Origin: Diphasiastrum complanatum
Lineage: Eukaryota > Streptophyta > Lycopodiopsida > Lycopodiales > Lycopodiaceae
Reading direction: 5' to 3'
Assembly: GCA_029204225.1 (NCBI GenBank)
Contig: CM055110.1
Span: 17,468,759 to 17,532,758, forward strand
Length of the DNA: 64,000 nucleotides
Shown here: positions 1-9,905 of the stretch, piece by piece
Numbering within the stretch: the stretch's first letter is position 1
Layout of the letters: every line of letters starts with the position of its first letter
Notes under the pieces: generated by a model
Told to the model about the DNA's origin: nothing
What the model saw: the letters and a program-made list of their open reading frames with translations, nothing else
Database searches by the model: none
Translations under genes and position numbers: made by a program

Positions 1-1582
1 CTCAGATCATATCTGGAGTACCATTGGCGTGAAACAGGGTTGTTCTCTATCTCCAACCTTGTTTGAGCTATATATCGACGAGCTTAAGAGAGTCATTAAG
101 GGATGTGGTGGCACAGGTTGTAGACTTGGGAGTATCTTGATTGCTATGCTTTTATATGCTGATGACGTAGTTCTCTTATCTTCTACCAGAGAGGGATTAC
201 AGCGACAGCTCAACAGTCTTCATGCCTTCTGTAGTAGATGGGGACTGGGGGTTAACATATTGAAAACCAAAGTTATGGTTTTCAACACATCGAGAGCTTT
301 TATGCAGCGCCAGACACTCATCTTTGATAGGCAGCCCTTGGAAGTTGTATCTTATTACAGTTACCTTGGCGTACTTTTTACAGGCCCTATCTTTGGTATG
401 CGACAGGTAGCTTCCGCCAGAGGCTTGGGAAGGGTCACGCCTCCCTTGTCCAGTTAGAGCGTTTCCGTTTTAGACGGTTTATTCGGGATGCCCTGAGTAA
501 ATGTCAGCTTTTTGATACTCTCGTTACCCCCACAGCCCTAGATCCAGCAGAGGTATGGTGTACGGGTCTTACATCATCTGATTGGGCCAGTATCTCACGA
601 CTGCAGGTTCTCATGCTATCTCGGATGATACGGGCTAAGCCGCTTGTCCCACATCAAATTATACTGACAGAGTTCGCAGTTCCACCTATAAAGCTATCCG
701 CCATCTTCCAGCTTATCCTATATATTCAACGTATCATGATGCTACCCACAGATGGGCAAAGATACATACAAACGGCACTTGCTTCATCACGACACCTTTA
801 TGACCAGGGGCATCGACTATCATGGTTCTCTCAGGCCTCCCAGATACTGGACACACTTGGCATATCCATCACAGACCTTCCATCGGACACCATCAGACGC
901 TTGCTTTATGGGGCATATATGAGACGAACATGGCAGGGACCGCTCGGGGTCAAACCCGACTATTACAGGACACACTTTCTGAAGCTAGATACAGTGGGAT
1001 TTCTAGTTTTGCCACGCTAGCTCGCCTCAGGACTATCTCACGGGCTTCGGTTTCTATTGGGCCAGTTCCGAGTATCTTCACATCAGCTGGCTATTGAGAC
1101 TCGACGCTTCCAGGGCACCCCACGGGAGGAGCGGATTTGCCAGTTGTGCTCATTAGCTATGGTCAAGTCATAGGAGCATTTCTTATTCACATGTCCAGTT
1201 TACTACGAGATCGGAGGGCGATATTATTGCCTTTTCGTCAGACACCAGCTACATTGCCTTTTCGTCAGACACCAGCTATGTTGCACTTATGATCCGAGAG
1301 CTATTACAACGGGATCTACAGCCTAGGCATCAGATTACTCCTAACACACAACTTCAGATTACCTCCTTTTTCTCCAGACGACGTTCACGACCAGTCCCAA
1401 ATTCAGATGATGATGACGAGGATGAGGACACGACTTCCCACAGAGATCAAAGGCAGTGCACCTCCCAGCATTACCCAACAACTAGACCTCTTCGTCCTAC
1501 CACGAGGAGACGAACCTCTTACATTCGCCATCGGCAGTGTATCTCAGCCCACTGCAACTTGTATTACATCTTTTTTAAATAG
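1..1582 (+). pseudogene. LINE ORF2 remnant, reverse transcriptase to C-terminus (copy A)
   Basis: The first 457 bases read through RT motif B (VKQGCSLSPTLF), catalytic motif C (LLYADDVVLLS), motif D (KTKVMVFN) and motif E (YLGVLF). The frame then shifts; 613-1020 continues the thumb/C-terminal region (LLSRMIRAK-like, PHQIIL.EFAVPP). Around 1125-1215 the C-terminal zinc knuckle C-x2-C...H-x4-C is visible in another frame (ICQLCS...EEHFLFTCP). At 1289-1582 a basic and acidic tail contains Q-L-Q-I-T-S-F-F (1349-1372), a PCNA-box-like motif followed by arginines and an aspartate-rich run. At least three frame changes separate these pieces. The family assignment is secure from RT motifs and from alignment by eye with copies B/C and E in this window. 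Confidence 0.88.
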
Positions 1583-1779
1583 TTGCAGCATCACCTCCAG
1601 GACATGATCTGCGGCTTGCTTCCATTATACATAGCCATTTCTTGCTTCATACCTTTTGGTTTAGTTAACTTTGGTATTTGTGTTTAGATTTACTATAAAT
1701 GCTTTTCTTTCAGTTTTGGAGACGTTTTTCATACGCTCCCAGATGGTCCACATACTTGATATGTACTTATTTGTCTTAT

Positions 1780-1793
1780 ATGCCTTTTGGCAT
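1780..1793 (+). other. LINE 3'-terminal stem-loop, copy A
   Basis: ATGCC-TTTT-GGCAT forms a perfect 5-bp stem with a 4-base loop, about 13 bases before AATAAA and the TC tail. The same position in copies C, D, E and the 56.9-kb tail holds a comparable stem with different sequence. Confidence 0.7.
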
Positions 1794-1810
1794 GGAAAAG
1801 ACATTAATAA

Positions 1811-1860
1811 AGCTTTCTTTCTTTCTTCTTTCTTCTCTCTCTCTCTCTCTCTCTCTCTCG
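1811..1860 (+). repeat. (TC)n tail of LINE copy A
   Basis: After TTAATAAAGC the sequence passes through TTTC repeats into pure TC. It replaces the poly(A) expected at a LINE 3' end, and the next LINE's 5' UTR follows it without spacer. Confidence 0.85.
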
Positions 1861-3301
1861 ATGGTGCAGGAGGTCGCGATGGTGCTCCAACTATCTCGCT
1901 AAAGCTGCAGCTGCCATCTCTCTCGCAACTGCTCCCTCCCTTTGCTCCTCCCTCTCCTGTACTCCATCCAGGGCACCCACCCGGGCTGCTGCTCGCAGGA
2001 CCCCCCCACCCCCTCGCTCTCCTACCTCCTTCGCTGCTACCTCATCTTCATCCCCCCCCCTCGCTGTTGTCGCCTCATCCTCATCCCCCCTCGCGACTGC
2101 TCATCCCCCCCCCCCCCCCCCCGTGACCTCCTCCTGCCTCATCCCAACTCCCTCTCGCAGCTACCTCGCCCCCCTTGCTGTCACAGCCTCCCCCTGTCCT
2201 GTCACGACCCCCCCCCCCCGCCTGCCCTATCATAACCTCCCCCTGCGCTGTCACGACCCCCCTCTACACTGCAGATGACACCCCCCCCGTTGCCCTCGCT
2301 ACCACTGGTGATACAGCCCTCGCTACCACTGATGATATCCCATCCCTCGCTGCCCTCGCTACTACTATGGACACCCCCCTTGCTGCCCTCACTGCTGATG
2401 CTGACCCTCTCCTCGCTGATGAGACCTCCATCCTCTCTGATGTTGCCACCTCCATTCTTGATGGTGGTGTCATCTCAACAATACCTGCCGCAGCCGTGGC
2501 ACCCCCTTCCACCTCATCTTTCGGTTCTTCCTCTTCTTCTTCTTCCTTCGCTATTGCCCTCCCTCCTTCTCTCTCATCCTGTTCTTCCTCCACATCATCT
2601 TCACACACACACACAGCCCCTCAATTTCCAACCCCCATTCTCTACACTCCCTCCAAATCAACGGAACTCTTTTCCTCTTGGGAAGCTGACCAAATGCGAG
2701 AGCAGATCTCCGATTCCTGAAGCAAGAACTCTCACAGATGAAAGAATGTCGACTTCAGGAAAGCCTTTGATTCCGTTCCTCGCTCATTGCTCATCCAGAG
2801 ACTCCGAGACCTTGGCTTCTTCACCGAAATCGTTCTTGCTGTAATGGCACTATGAGCGTGTCATGGGATGTTTCCGGCATAGCAGTGGCATATCCGATCA
2901 CATTTGGAGCACTATTGGGGTGAAGCAGGGTTGTTCCCTCTCACCAGTCCTCGTTGGCTTGTACATTGATGAGTTACAGCGAGTCATTACACAATGTGGC
3001 GGTGCTGGTTGCCAGCTTGGGGACATCTTGATTGTTATCCTCCTTTATGCCGATGATGTGGTATTGGTCTCACCGACCAGAGAGGGTCTCCAGCGACAGT
3101 TGGACTGCCTACATAAGTTTTGTACCAGATGGGGCCTAGGGGTGAACATTGGAAAGACCAAGGTTATGGTCTTCAACACTTCACGAGCATTCATGCAGCG
3201 ACAGGAGCTTACTTTGGGTGGACAGGTTTTAGAGGTGGTCCCTTCCTACACATACCTGGGGATCCTTTTCTCAGGTCCTATGTTTAGCATGAGACAGGCC
3301 G
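1861..3301 (+). pseudogene. LINE 5' UTR, ORF1 start and RT core (copy B), internally deleted
   Basis: 1861 to about 2640 is a C-rich, pyrimidine-biased leader full of CCCTCGCTG-like repeats, as in copy E. Around 2650-2740 the frame gives an ORF1-like stretch (WEADQMREQI...). At about 2745 it joins directly to RT motif A (VDFRKAFDSVPR), so the rest of ORF1, the endonuclease and the N-terminal RT are missing. From 2863 the RT continues through motif B (VKQGCSLSP), motif C (LLYADDVVLVS), motif D (KTKVMVFN) and motif E (YLGILFSG). It stops at about 3300 where the gypsy LTR begins. Frameshifts occur near 2840. Confidence 0.8.
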
Positions 3302-3656
3302 TGTTACGAGCTCGTGACCAGTGCCGAACCCTAGAGAACACAGATAGGTCAGATACGTCAGGGTCGTGTCCAGCGTACATGACCAACAGGGCAAGACAGT
3401 GTGAGTAGTGTGCCCCAACACGGTCCATAGCCATGGCGGGCCTAACACAGCCTAGGGACCCTGTCAGCAGGATAGGGCTCCCAGTTGGGTCCCGACGTGC
3501 AGTCGGCCATGTCAGTGACACGTGGCCGACACTTGGCACTTGCATGCTACCAATCCTCACACTGGGCTAGGAGGGGCTTACTCTATATCAGGGAGTAGGC
3601 AAGGTTGGCTGGATCAGTGAGTGTTTGCCCTATTGTGGTGTTAGGATCTATTACGC
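3302..3656 (+). repeat. 5' LTR of gypsy-1
   Basis: It starts TGTTACGAGC exactly where LINE homology ends and finishes CTATTACGC immediately before the PBS. The copy at 50816-51178 aligns along its whole length, which fixes both ends to within a few bases. Confidence 0.85.
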
Positions 3657-3669
3657 TGGTATCAAAGCC
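3657..3669 (+). other. Primer binding site (initiator tRNA-Met type)
   Basis: TGGTATCAAAGCC abuts the LTR and differs by one base from the usual plant initiator tRNA-Met PBS (TGGTATCAGAGCC). Confidence 0.8.
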
Positions 3670-4472
3670 ATCCATCCTAGGAAGTTCAGGAGCAGCAGTA
3701 GAGAAAGCTATCAGAAGATGGGAAATATTTCTCAGTTTCTTAGAAACCAGCGAGCAGGTCCAACGCTGTATGATCAGAAATCTACCTCTGAAATTTCAGA
3801 GAAATCCAAGGAAGTTTGGAGTATTTTCAAGCAAATTTTCCTAGCAGAGCCAGCGGTGGACAGTGAGTTGAAAAAGTGGATTTTCATCCCTGTTTTTGGG
3901 GATTCCTCAGTAGTTTGAGTTTCAAACTAGTTTGCCACAGACCAGCGACCTACTACCTGAGTTTAGATCAGAGATTCAAGCGAAGATTGGGCCTTAAATT
4001 TCAGAAAATTGGGCCAGACAGGTGGCTGTCCAGCCAGCGAGGGCAGAGATACAAAAAATTCCGGATTTCTTGTTGTAAAATTCCGGTTTTCACTCGGTTT
4101 GTTGGAGCCCCACACCTGAAATCAGATCAGTCAGCTATTCAACTCAGGAGCCGGGAAATTTGGCACCGTTTTGAAGCTTCAAACTGGGATTTTCCGGGAC
4201 AGCAGGTCTGAAATCTTGGGAAAAAGAGCTGAGAGGGTTCTTCTTTGTAATTTCTTTGGAAGTACAGTCCTCAAAAACAGCTAAGTCATCTTTCCTTTCC
4301 CTTGTACAGTTGTAAATTAGTCTTTTTGACTTTTTTTCCTTCAGAAGTTAAGGTACCTAGGTCTCTTTCAGTTCCGAAGGTGACCACTCCTCAGGGACCT
4401 GATCAACCCCCGGAGAGAGGCTTCGACGAACTTGAAACAGAAGCCTTGGCTTACTGTAAAGGGAAGGAACCC

Positions 4473-6548
4473 ATGGAAATGGAAGAACAGGAACAGTTCG
4501 CAGAAGAACTTGACGAACTGGTTACCAAGGAACAGTTTCTCCAGTTGGTAACAGAAGTGGATGAACTGAAGTTGGCATTAGCCAGTTTCAAGTCCAGTGT
4601 GGATGACTCGTTCGCTGAACTCAAGAGCTTGATTTTGAGTTCCGCGAAAGGAAGCCTTCCCTCCACTTCTCAGTTGTCCCCTTCTCCACTTCCATCAGTT
4701 TCGGGTGAGACTTTACAATTTCACCCCAGTGTTTTTAAAGATTTAAAGCCTCCTACTTTTAATGGGGAAGAGAAGGATAGAAATGTAGATATTCTACAAA
4801 CCTTCCTCAACAAATGGAAGAACATTCATGCTCTTAAACAGACCCCTGACCATTTGCAAGCTATTGAGGCCAGTCTTTCCTTAGGGCCTATGGCCTATAA
4901 GTGGTGGTTAAATCTCCAGGAGACTGGGCAGACTCCCCGGTCATGGAAAGCTTTTGAAGAAGCTTTCCTAAGAGAATTTCTACCAGAAAATGAACTTGAT
5001 AGAGCCTGGGAAGCCTGGGAAAGAACAGTAATGGACAAGTCCCTCATCCAATATATCTCGCAGTATCGAGAAGCAATTTTAAAGATTAAAAATATGGATG
5101 ATTATCAGAAAATCAGGGGATTTGTCCGTGGCCTCAAAGATGAATATAAAGTAGAGGTCCAGAGAAACTCGCCTACTACCCTTGAGCAAGCCCTTAGATA
5201 TGCTCAAATCTATGATGATTCAGTGGGTAGGAAGAGGGCGAGACAGCAGCCACTTTCTGAGCAGCCTCCTCAAAAAGACTTTCAATTTAAAAAGAAATTT
5301 TTAAAAAGAAAGAATCAAGATAAATTTAAAAGTGAAGCTCCTCAGAAACGCCCTTCACTCAAACAGCCCTTAAAACCAGATGATTTTGAGAAAGCCAAAC
5401 AAGAACATTTGTGCTTTGTGTGTATGGGCAAGGGACACACAGTCAGACAGTGTCCCAAGGGGCCTTTCACTAAAAAAGATAAGAAAGATAGAAAACAAGT
5501 TCATCTTGTTCAGACTGTATGTTTCCCCAGTGACTCGGCAACTTCTGAGATCAAAGTGTATCATGAAGATCATGAACACTATTGCCAACTGACCTCTGCA
5601 ATGCTAGTGAGACCCTTCAGCTTTGGGCTGCATGACCTAGTACGTATGCATGGGAAAGTTGGTAACCAGTCAGTAAGAGTTATGGTTGATGATGGGGCAA
5701 CCCATAATTTCATCAACTACACCCTGGTTAAAAAGCTTAAACTACCAGAAGTACCTAGTCAGCATAGGTACATAGTTTCATTAGCTAAGGGTGAAGATAA
5801 AAAAATATGGAAAACTATGGTAAGTAGTTTGAATCTTGGTATTCAGGGGTACCAAGATGAAATAAACTTTCAGATAATGCACCTGGATCGTACAGACATT
5901 GTTCTCGGGAGAGATTGGCTCTACAGTTTAGGACCTTCCCTCCACAGAAACTATCAGGAGAACACCCTCAGCTTTCAGCATAAAGGCCGAGAGATCCAGT
6001 TGCATGGGAAGCATGATGTTCCCAACAGTCCTATGGTCTGCAGTTCAGAGCTCTGTCAGCTAATCGGAGACGAAGACCATCAGGTATTCTTATGTGACTT
6101 TCAGTTTATTCCTGAAGTTTCTATTTCCAGTTCTATTCAGCTAAAAATCCGTAAATTAGAAACTTTATTGTCTAAATTTAAAGATGTTTTTCCTGAAGAT
6201 TTGCCACATGGTTTACCACCTAGCAGAGAGGTAGATCATGTAATAAACCTAGTACCAGGTACAGCACCTATTTCTAAACCTCCGTATCGGGTCAGCCGAA
6301 CAGAGGATGAAGAAATAACTAGGCAGTTAACAGATTATCTTGGGAAAGGCCAAATTCAGACCAGTAGTTCACCATGGGCCTCACTAGTCCTATTGGTGAA
6401 AAAGAAAGAGGGGTCTATGCATCTTTGCGTAGATTACAGAGCCCTCAATAAAGTCACAATTAAGAATAAATACCCTATGCCTCGGGCAGACGAGTTGTTT
6501 GACCAACTCGACGAGGCTAAGTTTTTTAGTAAAATAGACCTCAGATCG
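4473..6548 (+). pseudogene. gypsy-1 gag-protease-RT polyprotein, truncated
   Basis: The frame is open from before 4302. The first in-frame ATG is at 4473 (MEMEEQEQF), taken as start. In order it shows an acidic N-terminus, a Retrotrans_gag capsid domain (PPTFNGEE..., W.LRF-type block around 4900-5000), a lysine-rich linker, a CCHC knuckle ([14 protein letters not shown]), an aspartic protease ([12 protein letters not shown]) and the start of RT ([31 protein letters not shown]). The protease triad reads D-D-G-A, with Asp where Ser or Thr is usual. The frame ends by fusion to an out-of-frame LINE segment and stops at 6647. RT catalytic YxDD, RNase H and integrase are missing. Length and domain order are those of plant Ty3/gypsy elements; a chromodomain cannot be judged because the end is lost. 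Confidence 0.88.
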
Positions 6549-7730
6549 GTGTACAGGTCTCCCCTCCTCATATTGGGCCAGTCTTTCACGATTACAGACC
6601 ACCATGCTAGCCCGGCTGATTCGAGCGAAACTTTCTATTCCACATGAGATTCTCTTGGCTGAGTTTGCAGTTCCACCTTTACAGATCGAGACAGCTCTTC
6701 AGCTCATCACTTATATACAGAGGATACAGAGATAGACAGACGATACACACAGGTTGCACTACTCTCTTCACAGCATCTTCATGATCAAGGCTACAGGTTA
6801 TCATGGTTCTCTCAGGCATCTCACCTCCTACTTGATTCATTTGGTATCTCCATCACAGAGCTACCCTCAAGCACCCACCAGTATATCAGACGATTCCTCT
6901 ATCGCACATACCTAGAGCGGACTTGGCATAATCAGTTAGGGGTTAAGCCAGCTTTCTACCAGACCCATTTCTTGGAGCTGGATACATCAGGGGCCCCGGT
7001 TATGCCACGCTACTTGGATTCAGGACTATCACATTGCCTCAGATTCACACTGGGACAGCTTAGGATGTCTTCTCATCAGCTAGCTATTGAGACTGGGAGA
7101 TTTCATGGTATTCCCAGAGAGGAGCGGATTTGCCAGTTATGCTCTCTAGGTGAGGTGGAGTCTGAGGAGCACTTTATCTTCCGATGCCCTGTATACTATT
7201 AGATCAGAGGGCAGTATCACTGCCTGTTTCGAGACATGCCTACCACTCTACGCTCTCTCGTGGCCTATGAGGACCCACGATGTGTCGCTCTGATGATACG
7301 TGAGATGTTCATACTACGGAGAGGTTTATACGGGACACCACAACATTCTACCTCATAGCCATTGATCACTTCATTCTTTACTAGGCAGAGATCACATGAT
7401 CTTGTGCTGGAGGAGGATTACGACGACGACGAGGATGATAGCCACTCACATGCTCATAGAGACCGGAGACAGTGTACTCCCCACCATCATGTTACTACCA
7501 GGATCACCAGACATCATACACAGAGGCGTGCCACACTGCTACACATGCTCATGCTCATGCCCACAGACGACACCAACAGGCTCCAATGCTTTCTCATGTT
7601 GTGGCTCGCATTACATCTATTTATAGTATCAGTACAGCAGCACAGGCTTCGCAGTCTTGACATCTTGACATTGATACATATGATCAGTATGCACACACAC
7701 CGCATACGTGTCTATTTTAGTTTGTACTAG
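6549..7730 (+). pseudogene. LINE ORF2 C-terminal part (copy C)
   Basis: From about 6549 LINE sequence resumes at the post-RT region ([31 protein letters not shown]). A better frame at 6972-7202 carries the zinc knuckle (ICQLCSLGEVESEEHFIFRC), then a stop at 7201. At 7356-7379 the PCNA-box-like motif is present, but its first Gln codon reads TAG, followed by P-L-I-T-S-F-F, basic residues and an Asp/Glu-rich run. Several stops and frameshifts make it non-functional. Confidence 0.85.
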
Positions 7731-7812
7731 ATGTTTTTTTTTATTACATATTGGAGACGTTTTATACACTCCCATGGTTACCACACACTTGACATGTACT
7801 TTTTAGTCTTAT

Positions 7813-7826
7813 CTGCCTTTTGTCAT
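7813..7826 (+). other. LINE 3'-terminal stem-loop, copy C (weak)
   Basis: CTGCC-TTTT-GTCAT sits where the other copies have their stem, with the same 4-base loop, but two of five pairs are mismatched. It is followed by the usual AAAAGACATTAATAAAGC. Confidence 0.5.
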
Positions 7827-7842
7827 GGAAAAGACATTAATA

Positions 7843-7880
7843 AAGCTTTCTCTTTCTCTTTCTCTCTCTCTCTCTCTCCG
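7843..7880 (+). repeat. (TC)n tail of LINE copy C
   Basis: Mixed TTTC and TC repeats follow TTAATAAAGC and end at about 7880, after which unrelated spacer begins. Confidence 0.75.
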
Positions 7881-8437
7881 TGGACAGGCCCAAATTGGCC
7901 CTCCTCAAGATTATTCATCTGGATTGGTTTGAATTGGGCCCATTTGATTCAATCGATTTGAATTGCAATTTGTGGAGACACAACCGGGCCCATTCGATTC
8001 ACTCGATTCAAATTGCAGTTTGTGGAGACACTTCATAACTAGCACGTAAAGGCTTAAGACATGCACTAGGATAGATTCATCTTGAGGTGAGAGCTCAATT
8101 CACACTCTCATAGGCTTCACAACTAAGCTATTTAGAACTAGAAGCCATGGCTATGCAGGAAGGTAGGCTTCTAAAGGCAACAATTCAGATTGCAAAAATC
8201 TCAAGAATATACATGTGGGTGGTGGTGGATTCACATTCGTAAGGGGTGGGTGCTCTTCTTAGATAATCTAGCAAAACAGGCAGCTTATGGTCACTTTTTG
8301 ATAGAGAAACTACTTACCAAGTAATTTCAAAAAGCACCATTCGAAAAGAAATCACATTATGAAAAGTCCATAAACATTATTATTGCTATCTTTCTTAGCA
8401 TTAACTGAATCTAATTTCTACATTGACGCTGAAGATT

Positions 8438-8442
<5 letters not shown>
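7881..8442. other. Spacer with a 49-bp tandem duplication
   Basis: No coding potential was found. Positions 7936-7984 and 7985-8032 are two imperfect tandem units (GGGCCCATTYGATTCA...GTGGAGACAC). The spacer ends in a TC microsatellite. Confidence 0.5.

Positions 8443-8496
<54 letters not shown>
8443..8496. repeat. (TC)n microsatellite, insertion point of element D
   Basis: About 27 uninterrupted TC units. Element D begins at the next base. Confidence 0.85.
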
Positions 8497-8499
<3 letters not shown>

Positions 8500-8813
8500 G
8501 TACACTCCACTCAGCGGACACTTCTCGCTACTGTACACTCCACTCAGCGGACACTTCACACTTACTTTCGCTGATATGTACTTATTCTCCACCTGGCCCG
8601 GGTTGTGGGCATGGGTACTTTTTCTGAGTTCTTCTGTTATACCTGGCCCAGGTTGTGGGCTTATTTCACTTCTGCTTTGTTCTATTTTCATTCGTAGCTA
8701 GTTTATAGCATTTTACGGCCACGTCCTCCTATGGATGATGCTCCCACTGTTGCTTGTACATATTTTCTTTTTGGTCTTATGCACCCACGGGTGCCCAAAA
8801 GACGTTAATAAAG

Positions 8814-8845
<32 letters not shown>

Positions 8846-8847
8846 CT
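8497..8847 (+). mobile_element. Short non-autonomous element D with LINE tail
   Basis: A roughly 350-bp unit lies between two TC microsatellites. It begins with two copies of a segment starting TACTGTACACTCCACTCAGC (about 8497 and 8530), then two copies of a motif containing CCTGGCC[CA]GGTTGTGGGC. It ends with a stem-loop, GACGTTAATAAAGC and (TC)n as in the LINEs. It has no LINE coding sequence. It looks like a SINE-like or internally deleted element using the LINE 3' end; a tRNA-type A/B box was not recognised. Confidence 0.65.
8781..8794 (+). other. 3'-terminal stem-loop, element D
   Basis: GCACC-CACG-GGTGC forms a perfect 5-bp stem with a 4-base loop. All five pairs are kept although the stem differs from copy A at several positions. 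Confidence 0.7.
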
Positions 8848-9112
8848 CGCGATGGCTGAGCGCGATGGCTGCCTGCTGCCTGCTGTCTGAGCGCGATGGC
8901 TGCTGCTGCTGACTCCTCCATCGCTGCTGCTGCTGCTGCCCTGGCCTAGCTCGCCCTACCCTGGTCGCACTCACCTCCCCCCCTGGCCCTTCCCACCCCC
9001 TCGCTGTCTGCTCAGCCTACTCCCGCCCCTCCCACCCCCTCGCTGGCCCTTCCCAACCCCTCGCTGCCTGCTCACAGTCCTCCCCCCTCTTCCTTGGCCC
9101 TCTCCTTTCTCC
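8848..9112 (+). promoter_or_regulatory. LINE 5' UTR (probable internal promoter region)
   Basis: The region is GC- and pyrimidine-rich with repeated GCGATGGCTG near the start and repeated CCCTTCCCA.CCCCTCGCTG further on. Copy B has the same type of leader. LINEs usually carry an internal promoter here; that role is inferred from position only. Confidence 0.4.
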
Positions 9113-9865
9113 ATGGTTCTCCTGCCCCCTCCCATTATCCTCTCTCATTCCCTAAAGAAGCCTACTCTCCTACGAAAGCATCAATACCTTCTCTCTTGCA
9201 TGGAACAGATTACACTGGAATCTAGCTATCTGAGGATGGAAATGGGTCAATTGAGAACCACAATACAAGCTATTGCTATCGAGAAGCAAACTATGATGGC
9301 CCGGATCATATCTTTGGAAGAGACCTTGAGCAGGAAAGAAGAACCCCCCAGCACCACAAAGATCCAAGAATTGGAGGAACGGATTAAGCAACATAAGGCG
9401 GAAACCAAAACATGGGCCTCTCTATTCAAAGAAGACACTAAAGAAGGTACACACACTTTCAATAGCATCATCTCAGCCACCATATCCGAAGAAGGAATGC
9501 GGAAGTATAAATCTCTGAATGTGCGGGTGCGAGGAATTGAAGATACTAAGGCTCCAGTTACCAAAGCATCCAGTTTCCTCACGGATACACTTTCCCACCA
9601 TCACAACGGAATGGAAAAAGCGTGGAGAACTAAAAGGGATCCAACTACACTCATCATACGGTTCACGGGAATAGAGGAGCGGCAAGCTGTCCTTAGGCTA
9701 CGAGCTAGGCTGAGAGGTACCCTTGTCTTCATGGACGATGATCTCACACCTATGCAAGTTGCCAAAAGGAGGAAGGTTTTCAGCGAAGCCAAAGCACTGG
9801 GAAAAAAGGTGATATATCGGGATGGTAAGGCCCGATACATTGACCCCCAAAAATCTGAGGCATAG
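9113..9865 (+). CDS. LINE ORF1 protein, coiled coil plus L1-like RNA-binding domains
   Basis: The 250-residue frame starts at ATG 9113; a second Met at 9200 (MEQITL) is an alternative start. Residues about 30-105 form a charged heptad-type coiled coil (ELEERIKQHKAE). Residues about 135-200 resemble the RRM core of L1 ORF1 (NVRVRGIED). The last 65 residues resemble the L1 ORF1 C-terminal domain (LIIRFTGIEERQAVL, DDLTPMQVAKRRKVF). Such proteins form trimers that bind the LINE RNA. No CCHC knuckle, common in plant L1 ORF1, is seen. The frame ends with a single TAG, after which the same frame is open into ORF2. A relic of a related ORF1 lies at 58860-59210 on the minus strand. The L1-type assignment is by eye. 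Confidence 0.75.
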   Translation: MVLLPPPIILSHSLKKPTLLRKHQYLLSCMEQITLESSYLRMEMGQLRTTIQAIAIEKQTMMARIISLEETLSRKEEPPSTTKIQELEERIKQHKAETKTWASLFKEDTKEGTHTFNSIISATISEEGMRKYKSLNVRVRGIEDTKAPVTKASSFLTDTLSHHHNGMEKAWRTKRDPTTLIIRFTGIEERQAVLRLRARLRGTLVFMDDDLTPMQVAKRRKVFSEAKALGKKVIYRDGKARYIDPQKSEA

Positions 9866-9905
9866 GGATTTGGGCCCCCCGGACTTAGGAGCGGTTCGGG
9901 GGCCC
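9863..9905 (+). promoter_or_regulatory. Candidate stop-codon readthrough signal between ORF1 and ORF2
   Basis: TAG at 9863-9865 is followed by six bases (GGATTT) and then a perfect 8-bp GC stem: GGGCCCCC (9872-9879) with GGGGGCCC (9898-9905), loop 18 bases. The frame is the same before and after and has no other stop up to 11755. No in-frame ATG occurs before the endonuclease active-site residues. Stem-loops or pseudoknots 6-8 bases after a stop are known readthrough stimulators; function here is inferred. Confidence 0.55.

Larger units (their letters stand above)
1..1860 (+). mobile_element. LINE copy A (5' part outside window)
   Basis: The window opens inside the reverse transcriptase of a non-LTR retrotransposon and runs through its C-terminal region, 3' UTR, a terminal stem-loop, TTAATAAA and a (TC)n tail. 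The coding part is broken by frameshifts, so this copy is dead. The next LINE begins directly at the end of its TC tail. Confidence 0.9.
3302..6548 (+). mobile_element. Ty3/gypsy element (gypsy-1), 3' half deleted
   Basis: A 5' LTR is followed at once by an initiator-methionine type primer binding site, a long leader and a gag-protease-RT frame. The coding sequence breaks off inside RT right after the KIDLRS motif and continues as LINE sequence. RNase H, integrase, polypurine tract and 3' LTR are absent. A solo LTR of the same family lies at 50816-51178. Confidence 0.88.
1861..7880 (+). mobile_element. LINE copy B/C, one element split by gypsy-1
   Basis: The left part (1861-3301) runs from a 5' UTR to just after RT motif E. 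The right part (6549-7880) resumes about 60 codons further along the same protein and ends with the shared 3' tail. Between them lies a truncated gypsy element in the same orientation. The simplest reading is one LINE with a gypsy insertion, followed by a deletion that removed the 3' half of the gypsy plus some LINE sequence. Two independent LINE fragments cannot be excluded. Confidence 0.7.

Noticed and set aside
2175-2844. Long Pro/Ser/Thr-rich plus-strand frames as a cell-wall protein
   Set aside because: They lie in the C-rich 5' UTR of LINE copy B, and several frames are open at once because of low complexity.
3246-3560. Minus-strand frame of 104 codons
   Set aside because: It is antisense to the gypsy-1 LTR; no family match.
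8401-8691. Arg-Glu repeat frame on the minus strand
   Set aside because: It is only a translated TC microsatellite; the same applies to similar Ser-Leu or Arg-Glu frames at 13604-13872, 17980-18246, 21107-21319 and 32978-33262.
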